In this document: positions 54,885 through 63,275 of the stretch, piece by piece
How positions within the stretch are numbered: the first letter of the stretch is position 1
Layout: the number at the start of each line of letters is the position of its first letter
Assembly: GCF_048571125.1 (NCBI RefSeq)
Contig: NZ_CP182343.1
Coordinates: 3,100,001 to 3,164,000 of the forward strand
Length of the DNA: 64,000 bases
Direction of reading: 5' to 3'
Source: Arcobacter siniprincipis
GTDB lineage: Bacteria > Campylobacterota > Campylobacteria > Campylobacterales > Arcobacteraceae
Notes under the pieces: generated by a model
Databases searched by the model: none
What the model saw: only the letters and a program-made list of their open reading frames with translations
Told to the model about the DNA's origin: nothing
Program-made: the position numbers and the translations under genes

Positions 54885-54886
54885 AT

Positions 54887-54914
54887 TTACAAAGAGAGAA
54901 TCTTCTCTTTGTAA
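54887..54914. terminator. bidirectional terminator after lctP
   Basis: TTACAAAGAGA and TCTCTTTGTAA form a perfect 11-bp stem with a 6-base loop, between lctP and the convergent small-protein gene ending at 54918. Confidence 0.75.
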
Positions 54915-54917
54915 TTA

Positions 54918-55331
54918 CTACTTACAGATTTTTTGATCACTTTTTTTACTATACAATCCATTAATAGCTTTTTGCAAAATATGTATTTCATAACAAACTC
55001 TTCCATTTGTTTTATTTCTATTGACTAGTCCTGTTATTTCATATACTTCAATTGATTTTGGATTTGGGAAAATCCCATCTACGGGCTTATGTTTAGACAC
55101 AAAAATCTTATTTGTATCAAAAATATAATAACTTTCATAATCCACATATTTTACAATGTTATTCTCTTTAAACTCGATGCTAAATGGTTCATCAAAACTA
55201 TTATAGAGTCCAAAAGATATATTACTTCTTTTGTCCTCTAAATTACTCATTTCCCAAATTCCTACAAGTTCTTTAGGAGTAATAGCGTAAATAATTGAAA
55301 TCAATGATGCTATTAAAAGAATTATTTTCAT
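54918..55331 (-). CDS. small exported protein, unknown function
   Basis: The 137-residue protein has a signal peptide (MKIILLIASLISIIYA, cleavage after residue 16) and a mature domain of beta-strand character that begins with LVGIWEMSN, a start often seen in lipocalin-like periplasmic domains. Two cysteines near the C terminus (CYEIHILQK and ICK) could pair. It lies 17 bases downstream of the chemoreceptor gene and may be cotranscribed with it, but nothing shows a chemotaxis role. Confidence 0.6.
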   Translation of the reverse strand: MKIILLIASLISIIYAITPKELVGIWEMSNLEDKRSNISFGLYNSFDEPFSIEFKENNIVKYVDYESYYIFDTNKIFVSKHKPVDGIFPNPKSIEVYEITGLVNRNKTNGRVCYEIHILQKAINGLYSKKSDQKICK

Positions 55332-55348
55332 CTATACCTCTATATTTA

Positions 55349-57757
55349 TTAAAAGCTTTCCCACTCATCATTAGCATTTGACTTTTCTGCTGTAATCACT
55401 TTTGATTTTTCTTTTTGAGTAGAAGTTTTTTCACTTATTTTTTTATTTATAGTTTTAGAAGATTCAGCCACTTTTGTAGAACTCTCTTTTTTTACTATAT
55501 TTACTGATTTACCTTTACCCTCAAAGTTATTTAGATTTACATTATTTACAATATCTATTGCTATTTCATTTGTTATTTGAGCAATATCATTTGTTTTATC
55601 TGCAACTGATGCATTTTCTTGTGTAAATTTATCTAATTGACCAACTGCATCAGCTATTTGTGCCATACCTATAGATTGTTCTTTTGCTGCATTTGTTACA
55701 TCATCAATTAATTTACTTGTTTCTACAATTTTTGATTCAAGGTTAGTAAAACCTTCTATCATTTTAATACTTATTGTTTTACCATTATTTGCTTTTGTAG
55801 TAGCACTTTCAACTAACTTCTTAATCTCTTTTGCAGCTTCTGCAGAACGAGATGCTAAGTTTCTAACCTCTTGTGCAACTACTGCAAAACCTTTTCCAGC
55901 CTCACCTGCTGTTGCAGCTTCTACTGCTGCATTTAGTGAAAGTATATTTGTTTGGAAAGCAATTTGATCAATCACAGTAATTGCTTCATTTATATTTATA
56001 ACTGTATTATTGATATCTTCCATTGCACTAACAGTATCATTTGCCAAGCTTTTACCTTGAGTTGCTGATTCTTTTGTCTCATTTGAGATTGCATTCATCT
56101 CTTGTGCTTTATGATTTGTTTGTTCAATTGTACCCGTGATTTCATCTATTGAAGCAGCCGTCTCTTCTAATGATGCAGCTTGAGATGTAGCATTTGAACT
56201 TAATGTTTTTACATTTGAAGTAAGTTCATTTGAACTTTGTTGTAAAGATAATCCATCCTCTTGATTGTCTCTTAACATATCTGTAATCATTCTATTCATT
56301 TCAATTATTTCTTTTCCGATTTTTCCAGAATGTTCACTATCTAATGTAGCTGTAAAATCTCTTTTCATGTATGAGGATAAGATTTGACTTATTTTATTTA
56401 AATCTTCTCCAACTAATTGTGCTAAGTTCTCTAACATAGTATTTAGAAGATTTTTTAGCTCATTAAGAGAATCTGTGCTTGTGCTTTTATCTATTCGTTT
56501 ATTTAAATATCCTTCACCCACATGATTTACTACATTTTTAACATTTTCAAGTAATTCATTATCTTGATTTATTCCCTCTTGAATTTTAGTTACATTTTTA
56601 TTTATACTTTTAGCCATGTCACCAAATTCATCATTTGAATTGATTTCAATTGCTTCTGTTTTGTTTGTCTCTTTATTTAAATACAAGAAAAATCCATCAA
56701 GTCCTGTACCAATTGATCGTAGATTAAAATTAAGTTTTTTAATAGAAAAAATAACCACTCCAGCCATTAATAAGATTCCAATCAAAGAAGCTATAATAGA
56801 AAAGTTTCTTATAAAATATGCATTTTGCAAATACTCATTTTCAGGTACAGTTAAAAACAGATTCCAATAAATCCCTTCATTTCCAATAGAGACAGCTTTT
56901 GAATAATAAAAATTAACCAACCCATTTTCTCCTACTCTTGTAAAAGTTGTATCTTTATTCTCTTGTGCTTTATTTAGAGCATTATTAAATTCTTCTGTTG
57001 TAGGAAGTAAAACTCCTAATTTTTCTCTTATTGGATGGGCTAAAGTATATTTATATTGTCCTACAAGAAAAAAGTAACCAGTATCATAATACCTTGTCTC
57101 TTTTGATTTTTTAGCAAAGGTTTCTAAATTAATATCAATCCCTGCTACCCCTATATACTGGTTATTATTGTACATAGGTACTCCAATACTTACCATAAGT
57201 ACTTTTTCTCCATTTACAGGATATAAATATGGCTTAGTAATATATAATTTACCACTTTCCATAGGACCCTTTATCCATGCATCTTTCTCAGAATAAACAG
57301 CACCAGGAGAAACAGATATTCCAGAATCTGTTCTTGTAATATAAGGATTAAATTGTCCAACCTTATCATAACCTTCTTTTCCAGCCAATTCCATATTCTC
57401 AGGGAAAAGTAGTGTCTTATCTTTTATTTTAAACCAAGTACCAACAATAATCTCATTATGATTTAAGATATCTTTAAAGTATTGAATTACTTCTTTTGGT
57501 TCTAAGCTAAGGCCAGTTTTAAAAGTTGCCTCAAACTTTTTACCCATTAGTCTAGTAACAAGAATCGTTTTCTCAACTTCTCCTTGTATTATACTAGCTT
57601 CTTTGAATGCAGCTTCTTGTAAATACTGCGTAGCCTCACTTTGTGAAGTTTCATATGAATATTTAATAACAAAAAACATTGTTATTCCAAAAACTATAAT
57701 CATCGTACTTAATACTTGTAATAATAACTTATTACCAAAACCTAACTGGCCTCTCAT
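55349..57757 (-). CDS. methyl-accepting chemotaxis protein with dCache sensor and C-terminal WxxF pentapeptide
   Basis: The 802-residue receptor has TM1 at about 11-31, a large periplasmic dCache-type sensor (about 35-310) with segments such as YITKPYLYPVNGEKVLMVSI and YIGVAGIDI, and TM2 at about 318-341. A long HAMP-like/helical region follows, then the signalling domain with hairpin tip FQTNILSLNAAVEAATAGE and GFAVVAQEVRNLASRSA. After the signalling helix a Ser/Lys/Thr-rich linker of about 40 residues leads to the final EWESF. This matches the xWxxF tether that binds CheR or CheB in E. coli Tar and Tsr. The ligand is unknown; dCache domains often bind amino or carboxylic acids. Confidence 0.9.
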   Translation of the reverse strand: MRGQLGFGNKLLLQVLSTMIIVFGITMFFVIKYSYETSQSEATQYLQEAAFKEASIIQGEVEKTILVTRLMGKKFEATFKTGLSLEPKEVIQYFKDILNHNEIIVGTWFKIKDKTLLFPENMELAGKEGYDKVGQFNPYITRTDSGISVSPGAVYSEKDAWIKGPMESGKLYITKPYLYPVNGEKVLMVSIGVPMYNNNQYIGVAGIDINLETFAKKSKETRYYDTGYFFLVGQYKYTLAHPIREKLGVLLPTTEEFNNALNKAQENKDTTFTRVGENGLVNFYYSKAVSIGNEGIYWNLFLTVPENEYLQNAYFIRNFSIIASLIGILLMAGVVIFSIKKLNFNLRSIGTGLDGFFLYLNKETNKTEAIEINSNDEFGDMAKSINKNVTKIQEGINQDNELLENVKNVVNHVGEGYLNKRIDKSTSTDSLNELKNLLNTMLENLAQLVGEDLNKISQILSSYMKRDFTATLDSEHSGKIGKEIIEMNRMITDMLRDNQEDGLSLQQSSNELTSNVKTLSSNATSQAASLEETAASIDEITGTIEQTNHKAQEMNAISNETKESATQGKSLANDTVSAMEDINNTVININEAITVIDQIAFQTNILSLNAAVEAATAGEAGKGFAVVAQEVRNLASRSAEAAKEIKKLVESATTKANNGKTISIKMIEGFTNLESKIVETSKLIDDVTNAAKEQSIGMAQIADAVGQLDKFTQENASVADKTNDIAQITNEIAIDIVNNVNLNNFEGKGKSVNIVKKESSTKVAESSKTINKKISEKTSTQKEKSKVITAEKSNANDEWESF

Positions 57758-57917
57758 TTTTTCTCCCTTTTTGTTTCTGTTAATAATTCGTTAATATAAT
57801 ATTATACTCCAATTTGGTTACAAAAGAGACCATTAAGCTAATATCTTTGCAAATAATTAAGATAGTTTAAATAATCTTTTATGCACAGAAATTAACATTT
57901 TATGTAATTTTAAAAAT

Positions 57918-57926
57918 TGCTATAAT
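57918..57926 (+). promoter_or_regulatory. extended -10 promoter of the flavin reductase-like gene
   Basis: TGCTATAAT is a consensus extended -10 element, 33 bases before the start of the gene at 57960. AAAAGG at 57947-57952 is the ribosome binding site. The -35 region is T-rich without a clear box. Confidence 0.55.
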
Positions 57927-57959
57927 AAACTAAAATATAATTAAATAAAAGGTTACTAT

Positions 57960-58523
57960 ATGATACTAGATTATGAGAAAATAGATGATTTAAATAGATA
58001 TAAAATAATATCTGATACAGTAGTTCCAAGACCTATTGCTTGGATAGTAACAGAAGATAATGGAGTTATAAATGCAGCTCCTTTTTCATACTTTATACCA
58101 ATATCAAGTAATCCCGCTACTTTAATTGTAGCCATTGGAATAAAAGATGATGGTACTCCAAAAGATAGCTTAGCAAATATCTTAAAAACAAAAAAGGCCA
58201 CAATTTGTTTTGCAAATAAAGACAATGTGGATAAAGTAAAACTTTGTTCGACTATGTTAAAAAAAGAACAAAGTGAGATAGAAGAGTATGATATAAAGGT
58301 ACAAAAAATACTTGAAGATTTCCCACCTATGATTTCATCTTCTCAAAGTGCTTTATTTTGTGAATACTACGACACAGTTAAAATACCTGGGAAAACTACA
58401 CCTCTTATTTTAGAGATAAAAAAACAGTTCATAGAAGATGATAGAATCAATGAAAAAATGCATGTAAATGTGGAAAATATTGGAAGAAGTGGAGCTTTTT
58501 TTAAAGCTATGGTAGACCTTTAA
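57960..58523 (+). CDS. flavin reductase-like protein (FMN-binding split barrel)
   Basis: The 187-residue protein has the split-barrel signature of flavoredoxin/flavin reductase-like proteins: RYKIISDTVVPRPIAWIVT, then NAAPFSYFIPISSNPATLIVAI for FMN contacts, followed by KDSLANILKTKKATICFAN, where the family has D-T-xxNI. It probably binds FMN and transfers electrons to another protein or reduces free flavin. It is monocistronic, and its end overlaps the convergent fumC stop by 4 bases. Confidence 0.82.
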   Translation: MILDYEKIDDLNRYKIISDTVVPRPIAWIVTEDNGVINAAPFSYFIPISSNPATLIVAIGIKDDGTPKDSLANILKTKKATICFANKDNVDKVKLCSTMLKKEQSEIEEYDIKVQKILEDFPPMISSSQSALFCEYYDTVKIPGKTTPLILEIKKQFIEDDRINEKMHVNVENIGRSGAFFKAMVDL

Positions 58524-59920
58524 ATCTTAGGTCTTACCATCTCTTGGGGTTTTACATACTCATCAAACTCTTTTTCACTAAGTATTCCCAATCTTAGTGC
58601 TTCTTGCTTTAAAGTTGTTCCATTTTTATGTGCAGTTTTTGCTATAAGTGCTGCTTTTTCATAGCCAATATAAGGATTTAGTGCAGTTACAAGCATCAAA
58701 GAATCATTTAGATATTTTTCTATATTTTTATTATTTGCACTTATTCCAACAGCACAATTATCATTGAAAGCATTCATTGTGTCACTCAAAAGTCTAATTG
58801 ATTGTAAAATATTATATGCAATCACTGGTTTAAATACATTTAATTCAAAATTCCCTTGACTAGCACTAATACTAACTGTTGAATGATTTCCCATAACTTG
58901 GACAGCAACCATTGTCATGGCTTCACTTTGGGTTGGATTTACTTTTCCTGGCATGATTGAACTTCCAGGTTCATTTTCTGGAATATTTAACTCTCCTATT
59001 CCACATCGTGGTCCTGAAGCTAACCATCTTATATCATTTGCTATTTTCATCAGATTACTAGCTAAGGCATTTAAGGCTCCACTTAAAAAAACCTCTCCAT
59101 CATGGGAAGTTAAAGAGTGAAATTTATTTGGATGTGAGATAAATTTATATTTTGTATTAGTATTTATATTCAAGTTTTCACAAACAAGGCGCGAAAAATC
59201 TGGGTGAGAATTTAGTCCTGTACCAACAGCCGTTCCTCCAATAGCAAGTTCACAAATATACTTCATACTATCATCGATTTGATTTAGTGCTTTTTCTAAC
59301 ATCTCAACATAAGCTGAAAACTCTTGTCCTAGAGTAAGTGGTGTAGCATCTTGAAGATGTGTTCTTCCTATTTTGATGATATTTTCAAACTCTTTTGTTT
59401 TATTTTCTAGGGTTGTTTTTAGTTGATTTATTGCAGGAATTAGTTGTTTTTGTAACTCTAAAACAAAAGCTATTCTCATGGCACTAGGATATGTATCATT
59501 TGAACTTTGACCTTTATTTACATCATCATTTGGATGTATTAGTTTTTCAACTCTAAAATCTTTTCCTAAAAGTTCAGTTGCCCGTGAAGCTATTACTTCA
59601 TTTAAGTTCATATTTGATTGGGTTCCACTTCCTGTTTGCCAAACAGCTAAAGGAAAATTATCATCAAGTTTTCCCTCAATTATTTCATCACAAACTTTTG
59701 ATATAACATCTTTTTTTTCTATTGAAAGTTTTTGTAAATCATAGTTTACTATTGCACATGATTTTTTTAAGTATGCAAAAGCTTTGATTATCTCTTTTGG
59801 CATTTTTTCAATACCTATGGGAAAGTTTTCCAAACTTCTTTGGGTCTGAGCTGCCCAATATTTATCATTTGGAACCTTGATTTCTCCCATAGTATCTTTT
59901 TCAATTCTATAATCCATCAT
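58520..59920 (-). CDS. fumC: fumarate hydratase class II
   Basis: The 466-residue enzyme interconverts fumarate and malate in the citric acid cycle. It contains GSGTQSNMNLNEVIA, HPNDDVNKGQSSNDTYPSA, IGRTHLQDATPLTLGQEF and the signature GSSIMPGKVNPTQSEA with the catalytic loop. RTHLQDATP distinguishes FumC from aspartase, which usually has RTQLQDAVP. Near the DUF5718-like and CoA-lyase genes it may help channel C4 acids, but the 57-base gap leaves cotranscription open. Confidence 0.93.
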   Translation of the reverse strand: MMDYRIEKDTMGEIKVPNDKYWAAQTQRSLENFPIGIEKMPKEIIKAFAYLKKSCAIVNYDLQKLSIEKKDVISKVCDEIIEGKLDDNFPLAVWQTGSGTQSNMNLNEVIASRATELLGKDFRVEKLIHPNDDVNKGQSSNDTYPSAMRIAFVLELQKQLIPAINQLKTTLENKTKEFENIIKIGRTHLQDATPLTLGQEFSAYVEMLEKALNQIDDSMKYICELAIGGTAVGTGLNSHPDFSRLVCENLNINTNTKYKFISHPNKFHSLTSHDGEVFLSGALNALASNLMKIANDIRWLASGPRCGIGELNIPENEPGSSIMPGKVNPTQSEAMTMVAVQVMGNHSTVSISASQGNFELNVFKPVIAYNILQSIRLLSDTMNAFNDNCAVGISANNKNIEKYLNDSLMLVTALNPYIGYEKAALIAKTAHKNGTTLKQEALRLGILSEKEFDEYVKPQEMVRPKI

Positions 59921-59977
59921 AATCCCTTTGTTTTTGTTAATTATATATCAAAAAACAAAGAGATTATTTAAAAAATA

Positions 59978-60820
59978 TTATTGAACTATTTGATGAAGTT
60001 TAGAACACTGTGAAAGTAATACTTCTGATCCTGACATATCTTGTAAAATATCTTCAAAAGAGTGAAAGTGTGCATTATAAACATATATAAATATTTCATC
60101 CCCTTTTTCTAAATAGTGATGTTTACCAAACTCAGTATATGCCGTAGCACCTGCTGCTATTAAGATACCTTTTTTATTATTTATTTCTTTGAAATATTGA
60201 GGTAAAGCTTCAAGTGGACCTACTTCTTCTTGGGTGTTAAATTTATCTATCATCCAATCTTTTAATTGACCAAAAAAGTATGAGTATGAATTTACAGCAC
60301 TAATTGTTCCATAATCATGTACAATTCCATCTCTTTTTAAAAATGAAGCGATATGGTATTTGTTCAAAATTCCAGCTTCATCAAAACTATCTATTTCAAT
60401 AAATTCTGGCGCAATTCCCTTTGATGATCTTCCCCAATTTTTTTTAGTGCTTAACATCTTCCCATCTTGCACTCTGTTTGAGCAATCATTAAATGCCCCA
60501 AAATATCTTGGTTTTAAATCTACTAATTTGTCATTTTCATATACAAAATCACAAATTAATCCTACTTCTGCTTCAACTTGTAAATGCTCTATTCCATTAT
60601 GATTTATCTCATCTGTACAAATAGGAAATTGTCCTAAATAACTCTTATCATTTGGAATATAAAAAGGAAATAATCCCTTTGGTGCATCTTTTTCCTCTGT
60701 TTTGATTACTGAAAATTCATCGGCCTCACCTGCTTCCCCTAAGTGATTTGCGAAGTTTCCTGCAACACCAAAACCTAAATAATCTTTTAAGTCTTCTGTA
60801 TTTATATTATATTTTTTCAT
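59978..60820 (-). CDS. DUF5718-like protein (possible fumarylacetoacetase-like fold)
   Basis: The 280-residue protein begins with LKDYLGFGVAGNFANHLGEAGEADEF, which I associate with the DUF5718 family, then has FPFYIPND, HLQVEAEVGLICDFVYE and the polar segment KKNWGRSSKGIAP. The acidic EAEVGL segment and overall order recall fumarylacetoacetate hydrolase-fold enzymes, which bind a metal through Glu/Asp residues. There is no signal peptide. The function is unknown. The 5' leader has an unusual mini-ORF and a long hairpin (60887-61004), which suggests regulated expression. Confidence 0.6.
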   Translation of the reverse strand: MKKYNINTEDLKDYLGFGVAGNFANHLGEAGEADEFSVIKTEEKDAPKGLFPFYIPNDKSYLGQFPICTDEINHNGIEHLQVEAEVGLICDFVYENDKLVDLKPRYFGAFNDCSNRVQDGKMLSTKKNWGRSSKGIAPEFIEIDSFDEAGILNKYHIASFLKRDGIVHDYGTISAVNSYSYFFGQLKDWMIDKFNTQEEVGPLEALPQYFKEINNKKGILIAAGATAYTEFGKHHYLEKGDEIFIYVYNAHFHSFEDILQDMSGSEVLLSQCSKLHQIVQ

Positions 60821-60886
60821 TTTTTTGCCCTTAATTTTAAAAATTTAGACAATTTATTTTTTATTTTGGGATGATTATTTTTTAAA

Positions 60887-60967
60887 GTGAGAATATTTTC
60901 GTGAAGTTTATGTGGGTAGTTAAATTATCTTATGTAAAACTCTACCAGCGGTATAAACTCTTCTCAC
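60887..60967 (-). promoter_or_regulatory. long interrupted hairpin in leader of the DUF5718-like gene
   Basis: On the minus strand three stem segments share one axis: GTGAGAA/TTCTCAC (60961-60967 with 60887-60893), AGTTTAT/ATAAACT (60953-60959 with 60905-60911) and GGTAG/CTACC (60942-60946 with 60915-60919). The 5' arm lies inside the mini-ORF at 60942-61004. The hairpin begins 67 bases before the ATG of the next gene. Confidence 0.55.
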
Positions 60968-61004
60968 TGCAGTTGGCGAGCATGACGACTTTGTTAATTA
61001 TCAT
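60942..61004 (-). CDS. candidate 20-codon leader ORF
   Basis: The ATG at 61002-61004 is preceded by AAAGGA with a 6-base gap. It opens a 20-codon frame ending in TAG, reading MIINKVVMLANCSEKSLYRW. Its codons (GTC, CTC, GCC, AAC, TGC, CGC) are much richer in G and C than the genes around it. The second half lies within the 5' arm of the hairpin at 60887-60967, so translation would disturb that hairpin, as in an attenuating leader. It could also be a conserved RNA with no coding role. Confidence 0.4.
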   Translation of the reverse strand: MIINKVVMLANCSEKSLYRW

Positions 61005-61022
61005 TATTAATCCTTTCATAGT

Positions 61023-61057
61023 TTTTCAGATAAGAATATTATCCTCTTATCTGAAAA
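61023..61057 (-). terminator. hairpin after the CoA-ester lyase gene
   Basis: TTTTCAGATAAGA and TCTTATCTGAAAA form a perfect 13-bp stem with a 9-base loop, 20 bases beyond the stop of the gene ending at 61077. It may end or attenuate the transcript before the mini-ORF leader. Confidence 0.7.
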
Positions 61058-61076
61058 TTTAGCTTAAAAAATAAAA

Positions 61077-62060
61077 TTAAGCGAAAAATCTTTTTTCTAC
61101 TTCATCTTGAAGTTTTCCACCAGAGAATTTAGCTCTTTGAACTAATTCCCAAAAGTATCTATATGTTGCTCTATCATGTAGTTCACCATCATATTGAATA
61201 GGTCCCCACTCTGCATTTTGTGCAGCTAATAAAATATTTTGTGCAGCTTCAAGTTCTGTAAAATCTGGTTTCATAGCATCTACGATTGCTTGAACTTGTG
61301 TTGGATAGATTGACCACATTCTCATAAATCCAAACTCATTTCTTGCTCTCTCCGCATCTTTAAATGTTTGGTATGGATTTTTTAAATCTAAAGTTACATT
61401 GTGACAAGGAATAACATGATTTTCAATAGCTGCTTGACATACTTTTGCTTTAGCAGCTGCAATTAATCTATGTTCAAATTGACCTGGGCTTCTCATATTA
61501 ATAGCAGCAATTGCACCTTGGTAACCAGAAACAAAGTCCATAAGACCGAAATCTAAAACTTGTAACCAAGGTAGCGTTGCAGTTTTTTCAACATCTCTTA
61601 ATGCCCCATGAGTTTCAATTAAAATATGAATTGGAATCTCTCTTTTTATTCCAGCTTCCTTTGCTACTTTTTGAATATACTCAATTTGTGTTTTAGCATC
61701 TTCATAACAAGTTGATTTTGGCAAAGTAATATATGCAAGTTTTTCACCAGCACCAGGTACTAAAATATCAATATCTTGTCTCCAATCAGGATGTGAGAAA
61801 TCATGGATTCTCGTCCCTGCCATAGCATAAGGGTTTGCTTCAGAGTCTACAACTCTTACTATCATTTCTGCATGTTCTACTTCTTTTCCTGTTTCTGCTC
61901 CATCTTCACAATCACAAGTGATATCAAAAACTGGTCCTAGTTTTTTTTGCATTTCAAAGCCTTTTAAAATAAGCTTTTCACTTCCTGCAAAGTGCTCACA
62001 AGTTGGGATTATTGGTAAAGATTTTCCTGATTCAAATAGTGCTTCGTTTGGGTGTGTCAT
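61077..62060 (-). CDS. HpcH/HpaI-CitE family CoA-ester lyase, likely malyl-/beta-methylmalyl-CoA lyase
   Basis: The 327-residue TIM-barrel protein has FDITCDCEDGAETGKE, where the acidic EDG ligates Mg, RIHDFSHPDWRQD with the substrate-phosphate arginine, AYITLPKS, IHILIETHGAL with the catalytic Glu, and LDFGLMDFVSGYQGA. This layout is typical of CitE-like lyases splitting malyl-CoA or beta-methylmalyl-CoA into glyoxylate plus an acyl-CoA. The preceding gene encodes a mesaconyl-CoA hydratase, which makes beta-methylmalyl-CoA, so that substrate is the best inference. The ATG follows AAAGGAG, which partly lies in a leader hairpin. A 144-base structured gap separates it from the hydratase gene. 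Confidence 0.8.
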   Translation of the reverse strand: MTHPNEALFESGKSLPIIPTCEHFAGSEKLILKGFEMQKKLGPVFDITCDCEDGAETGKEVEHAEMIVRVVDSEANPYAMAGTRIHDFSHPDWRQDIDILVPGAGEKLAYITLPKSTCYEDAKTQIEYIQKVAKEAGIKREIPIHILIETHGALRDVEKTATLPWLQVLDFGLMDFVSGYQGAIAAINMRSPGQFEHRLIAAAKAKVCQAAIENHVIPCHNVTLDLKNPYQTFKDAERARNEFGFMRMWSIYPTQVQAIVDAMKPDFTELEAAQNILLAAQNAEWGPIQYDGELHDRATYRYFWELVQRAKFSGGKLQDEVEKRFFA

Positions 62061-62068
62061 AATTTCTC

Positions 62069-62100
62069 CTTTAAAATTGGTTCCCTATTTTAAAGGGACC
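62069..62100 (-). promoter_or_regulatory. overlapping alternative hairpins next to the lyase ribosome binding site
   Basis: On the minus strand, CTTTAAAAT (62087-62095) can pair with ATTTTAAAG (62069-62077), whose last four bases are the start of the AAAGGAG ribosome binding site (62066-62072). Alternatively GGTCCCT (62094-62100) can pair with AGGGAACC (62079-62086, one bulge), which places the first arm in its loop and leaves the binding site free. The two pairings interlock, as in a translational switch. Confidence 0.5.
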
Positions 62101-62114
62101 TATATGTTTAATGT

Positions 62115-62184
62115 CTTCTTTTTAACATGGGAAATAAATTCCCATTAAAAGAAGCAAAATCCTAAAGAAGGCAACGAGTTGCCT
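62115..62184 (-). promoter_or_regulatory. two hairpins upstream of the switch-like leader
   Basis: AGGCAA-CTCG-TTGCCT (62169-62184, minus strand reading, 6-bp stem) is followed by a long hairpin at 62115-62154 with CTTCTTTTAATGGGAA against TTCCCATGTTAAAAAGAAG. Neither is followed by a T tract, so they look like leader structure or processing sites rather than terminators. Confidence 0.5.
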
Positions 62185-62204
62185 CTATCGTAATACTCTT
62201 TAAT

Positions 62205-63266
62205 TTAATTTTTTTTAGGGATTACAACAGTGTAATCTAAATCTAATACAACTTCTTTTTTATACTTTCCATTTTCATCAAATGCTGTATCAAAAGTCTC
62301 TGGTCTTTGGTTTTTAAGAGCAACTGTTCTCAGTCGCAATAACCCTAAATCTTCTCTTTTATGATTGATAGTCTCAACTACTTCAGTATAAGCATAAATA
62401 GTATCACCTGCAAATGTTGGATTGGAATGTGCTCCACTATTTATAGAGTAAATCCATTGGGCATTTTGTAAGCCGTTAAATGAAATACTTCTAGCTATTG
62501 AAATAACATGTCCCCCATACATAAGTCTTTGACCCATTGGTGTACTTTTCATCATAAAATCATCAAAATGTACTTTTGCATTATTTTGATAAAGTTTAGT
62601 AGCTAAGGTATGATCACTATCATCAATAGTAATACCCTCTGCATGATTTAATCTTTCACCTACTTCATAATCTTCAAAAAAATAATCTCCACCAGTTACA
62701 TCTGTATTTATATCTTTTAAAACTGGGATATTTATCTCTTCTTTTATGGCTTGAGTTTTTGCAAAACTTGGAACACTATTTATTCCACTCATTTCGCCTT
62801 TGTTTCTTTTGTGAACCATAACCCATCTTTTAAGATTTAAAACTTCATTTTCATCTTGGTTATATCCAATAGAGTGCACATAAACTACTCCACTTTTTCC
62901 ATTTGAGTTCTCTTTTAAACCTATAATTTCAGTCTCAAGCCTAACAGTATCTCCTACAAATACGGGATTTGGGAAAGATACTTCTGCATAACCTAAATTT
63001 GCAATTGCATTTAAAGATATATCTTGAACAGATTTTCCAAATGTCAAATGAAACATCAATAAATCATCAAGGGGCTTTTTTGTATAACCCATCTCTTGAG
63101 CTAAGATATCCGATGAATTTAATGAAAATCTACTTCCAGTAAGGGCAATGTAAAAAGATACATCACCATCACTTATTGTTCTTGGAAGTGGATGAACTAT
63201 TTTTTGACCAATTTCAAAATCTTCAAAAAAGTTTCCAAAATTGATTTTAGTACTTATTTTAGACAT
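62205..63266 (-). CDS. mch: mesaconyl-CoA hydratase-like double-hotdog (MaoC) protein
   Basis: The 353-residue protein has two MaoC-type hotdog domains in tandem. The N-terminal one (about 10-165) has FFEDFEIGQKIVHPLPRTI and LMFHLTFGKSVQDIS. The C-terminal one (about 190-350) starts DYFFEDYEVGERLNHAEG and has DDSDHTLATKLYQNNAKVHFD with the hydratase-type Asp/His pair, then MYGGHVISIARSISFNG. This arrangement matches mesaconyl-CoA hydratases, which interconvert mesaconyl-CoA and beta-methylmalyl-CoA. It sits between two CitE-like lyase genes. The ATG follows GGAAGAAAA. Confidence 0.8.
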   Translation of the reverse strand: MSKISTKINFGNFFEDFEIGQKIVHPLPRTISDGDVSFYIALTGSRFSLNSSDILAQEMGYTKKPLDDLLMFHLTFGKSVQDISLNAIANLGYAEVSFPNPVFVGDTVRLETEIIGLKENSNGKSGVVYVHSIGYNQDENEVLNLKRWVMVHKRNKGEMSGINSVPSFAKTQAIKEEINIPVLKDINTDVTGGDYFFEDYEVGERLNHAEGITIDDSDHTLATKLYQNNAKVHFDDFMMKSTPMGQRLMYGGHVISIARSISFNGLQNAQWIYSINSGAHSNPTFAGDTIYAYTEVVETINHKREDLGLLRLRTVALKNQRPETFDTAFDENGKYKKEVVLDLDYTVVIPKKN

Positions 63267-63275
63267 TTTTCTTCC

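Noticed and set aside
58520..59920. Aspartate ammonia-lyase instead of fumarase
   Set aside because: The active-site segment reads RTHLQDATP, the fumarase form, rather than the aspartase RTQLQDAVP form.
62079..62100. Preformed H-type pseudoknot riboswitch of a known class
   Set aside because: The one-base linker could hardly span a seven-base-pair stem and the sequence does not match the preQ1 or SAM-II consensus, so only alternative pairing is claimed.
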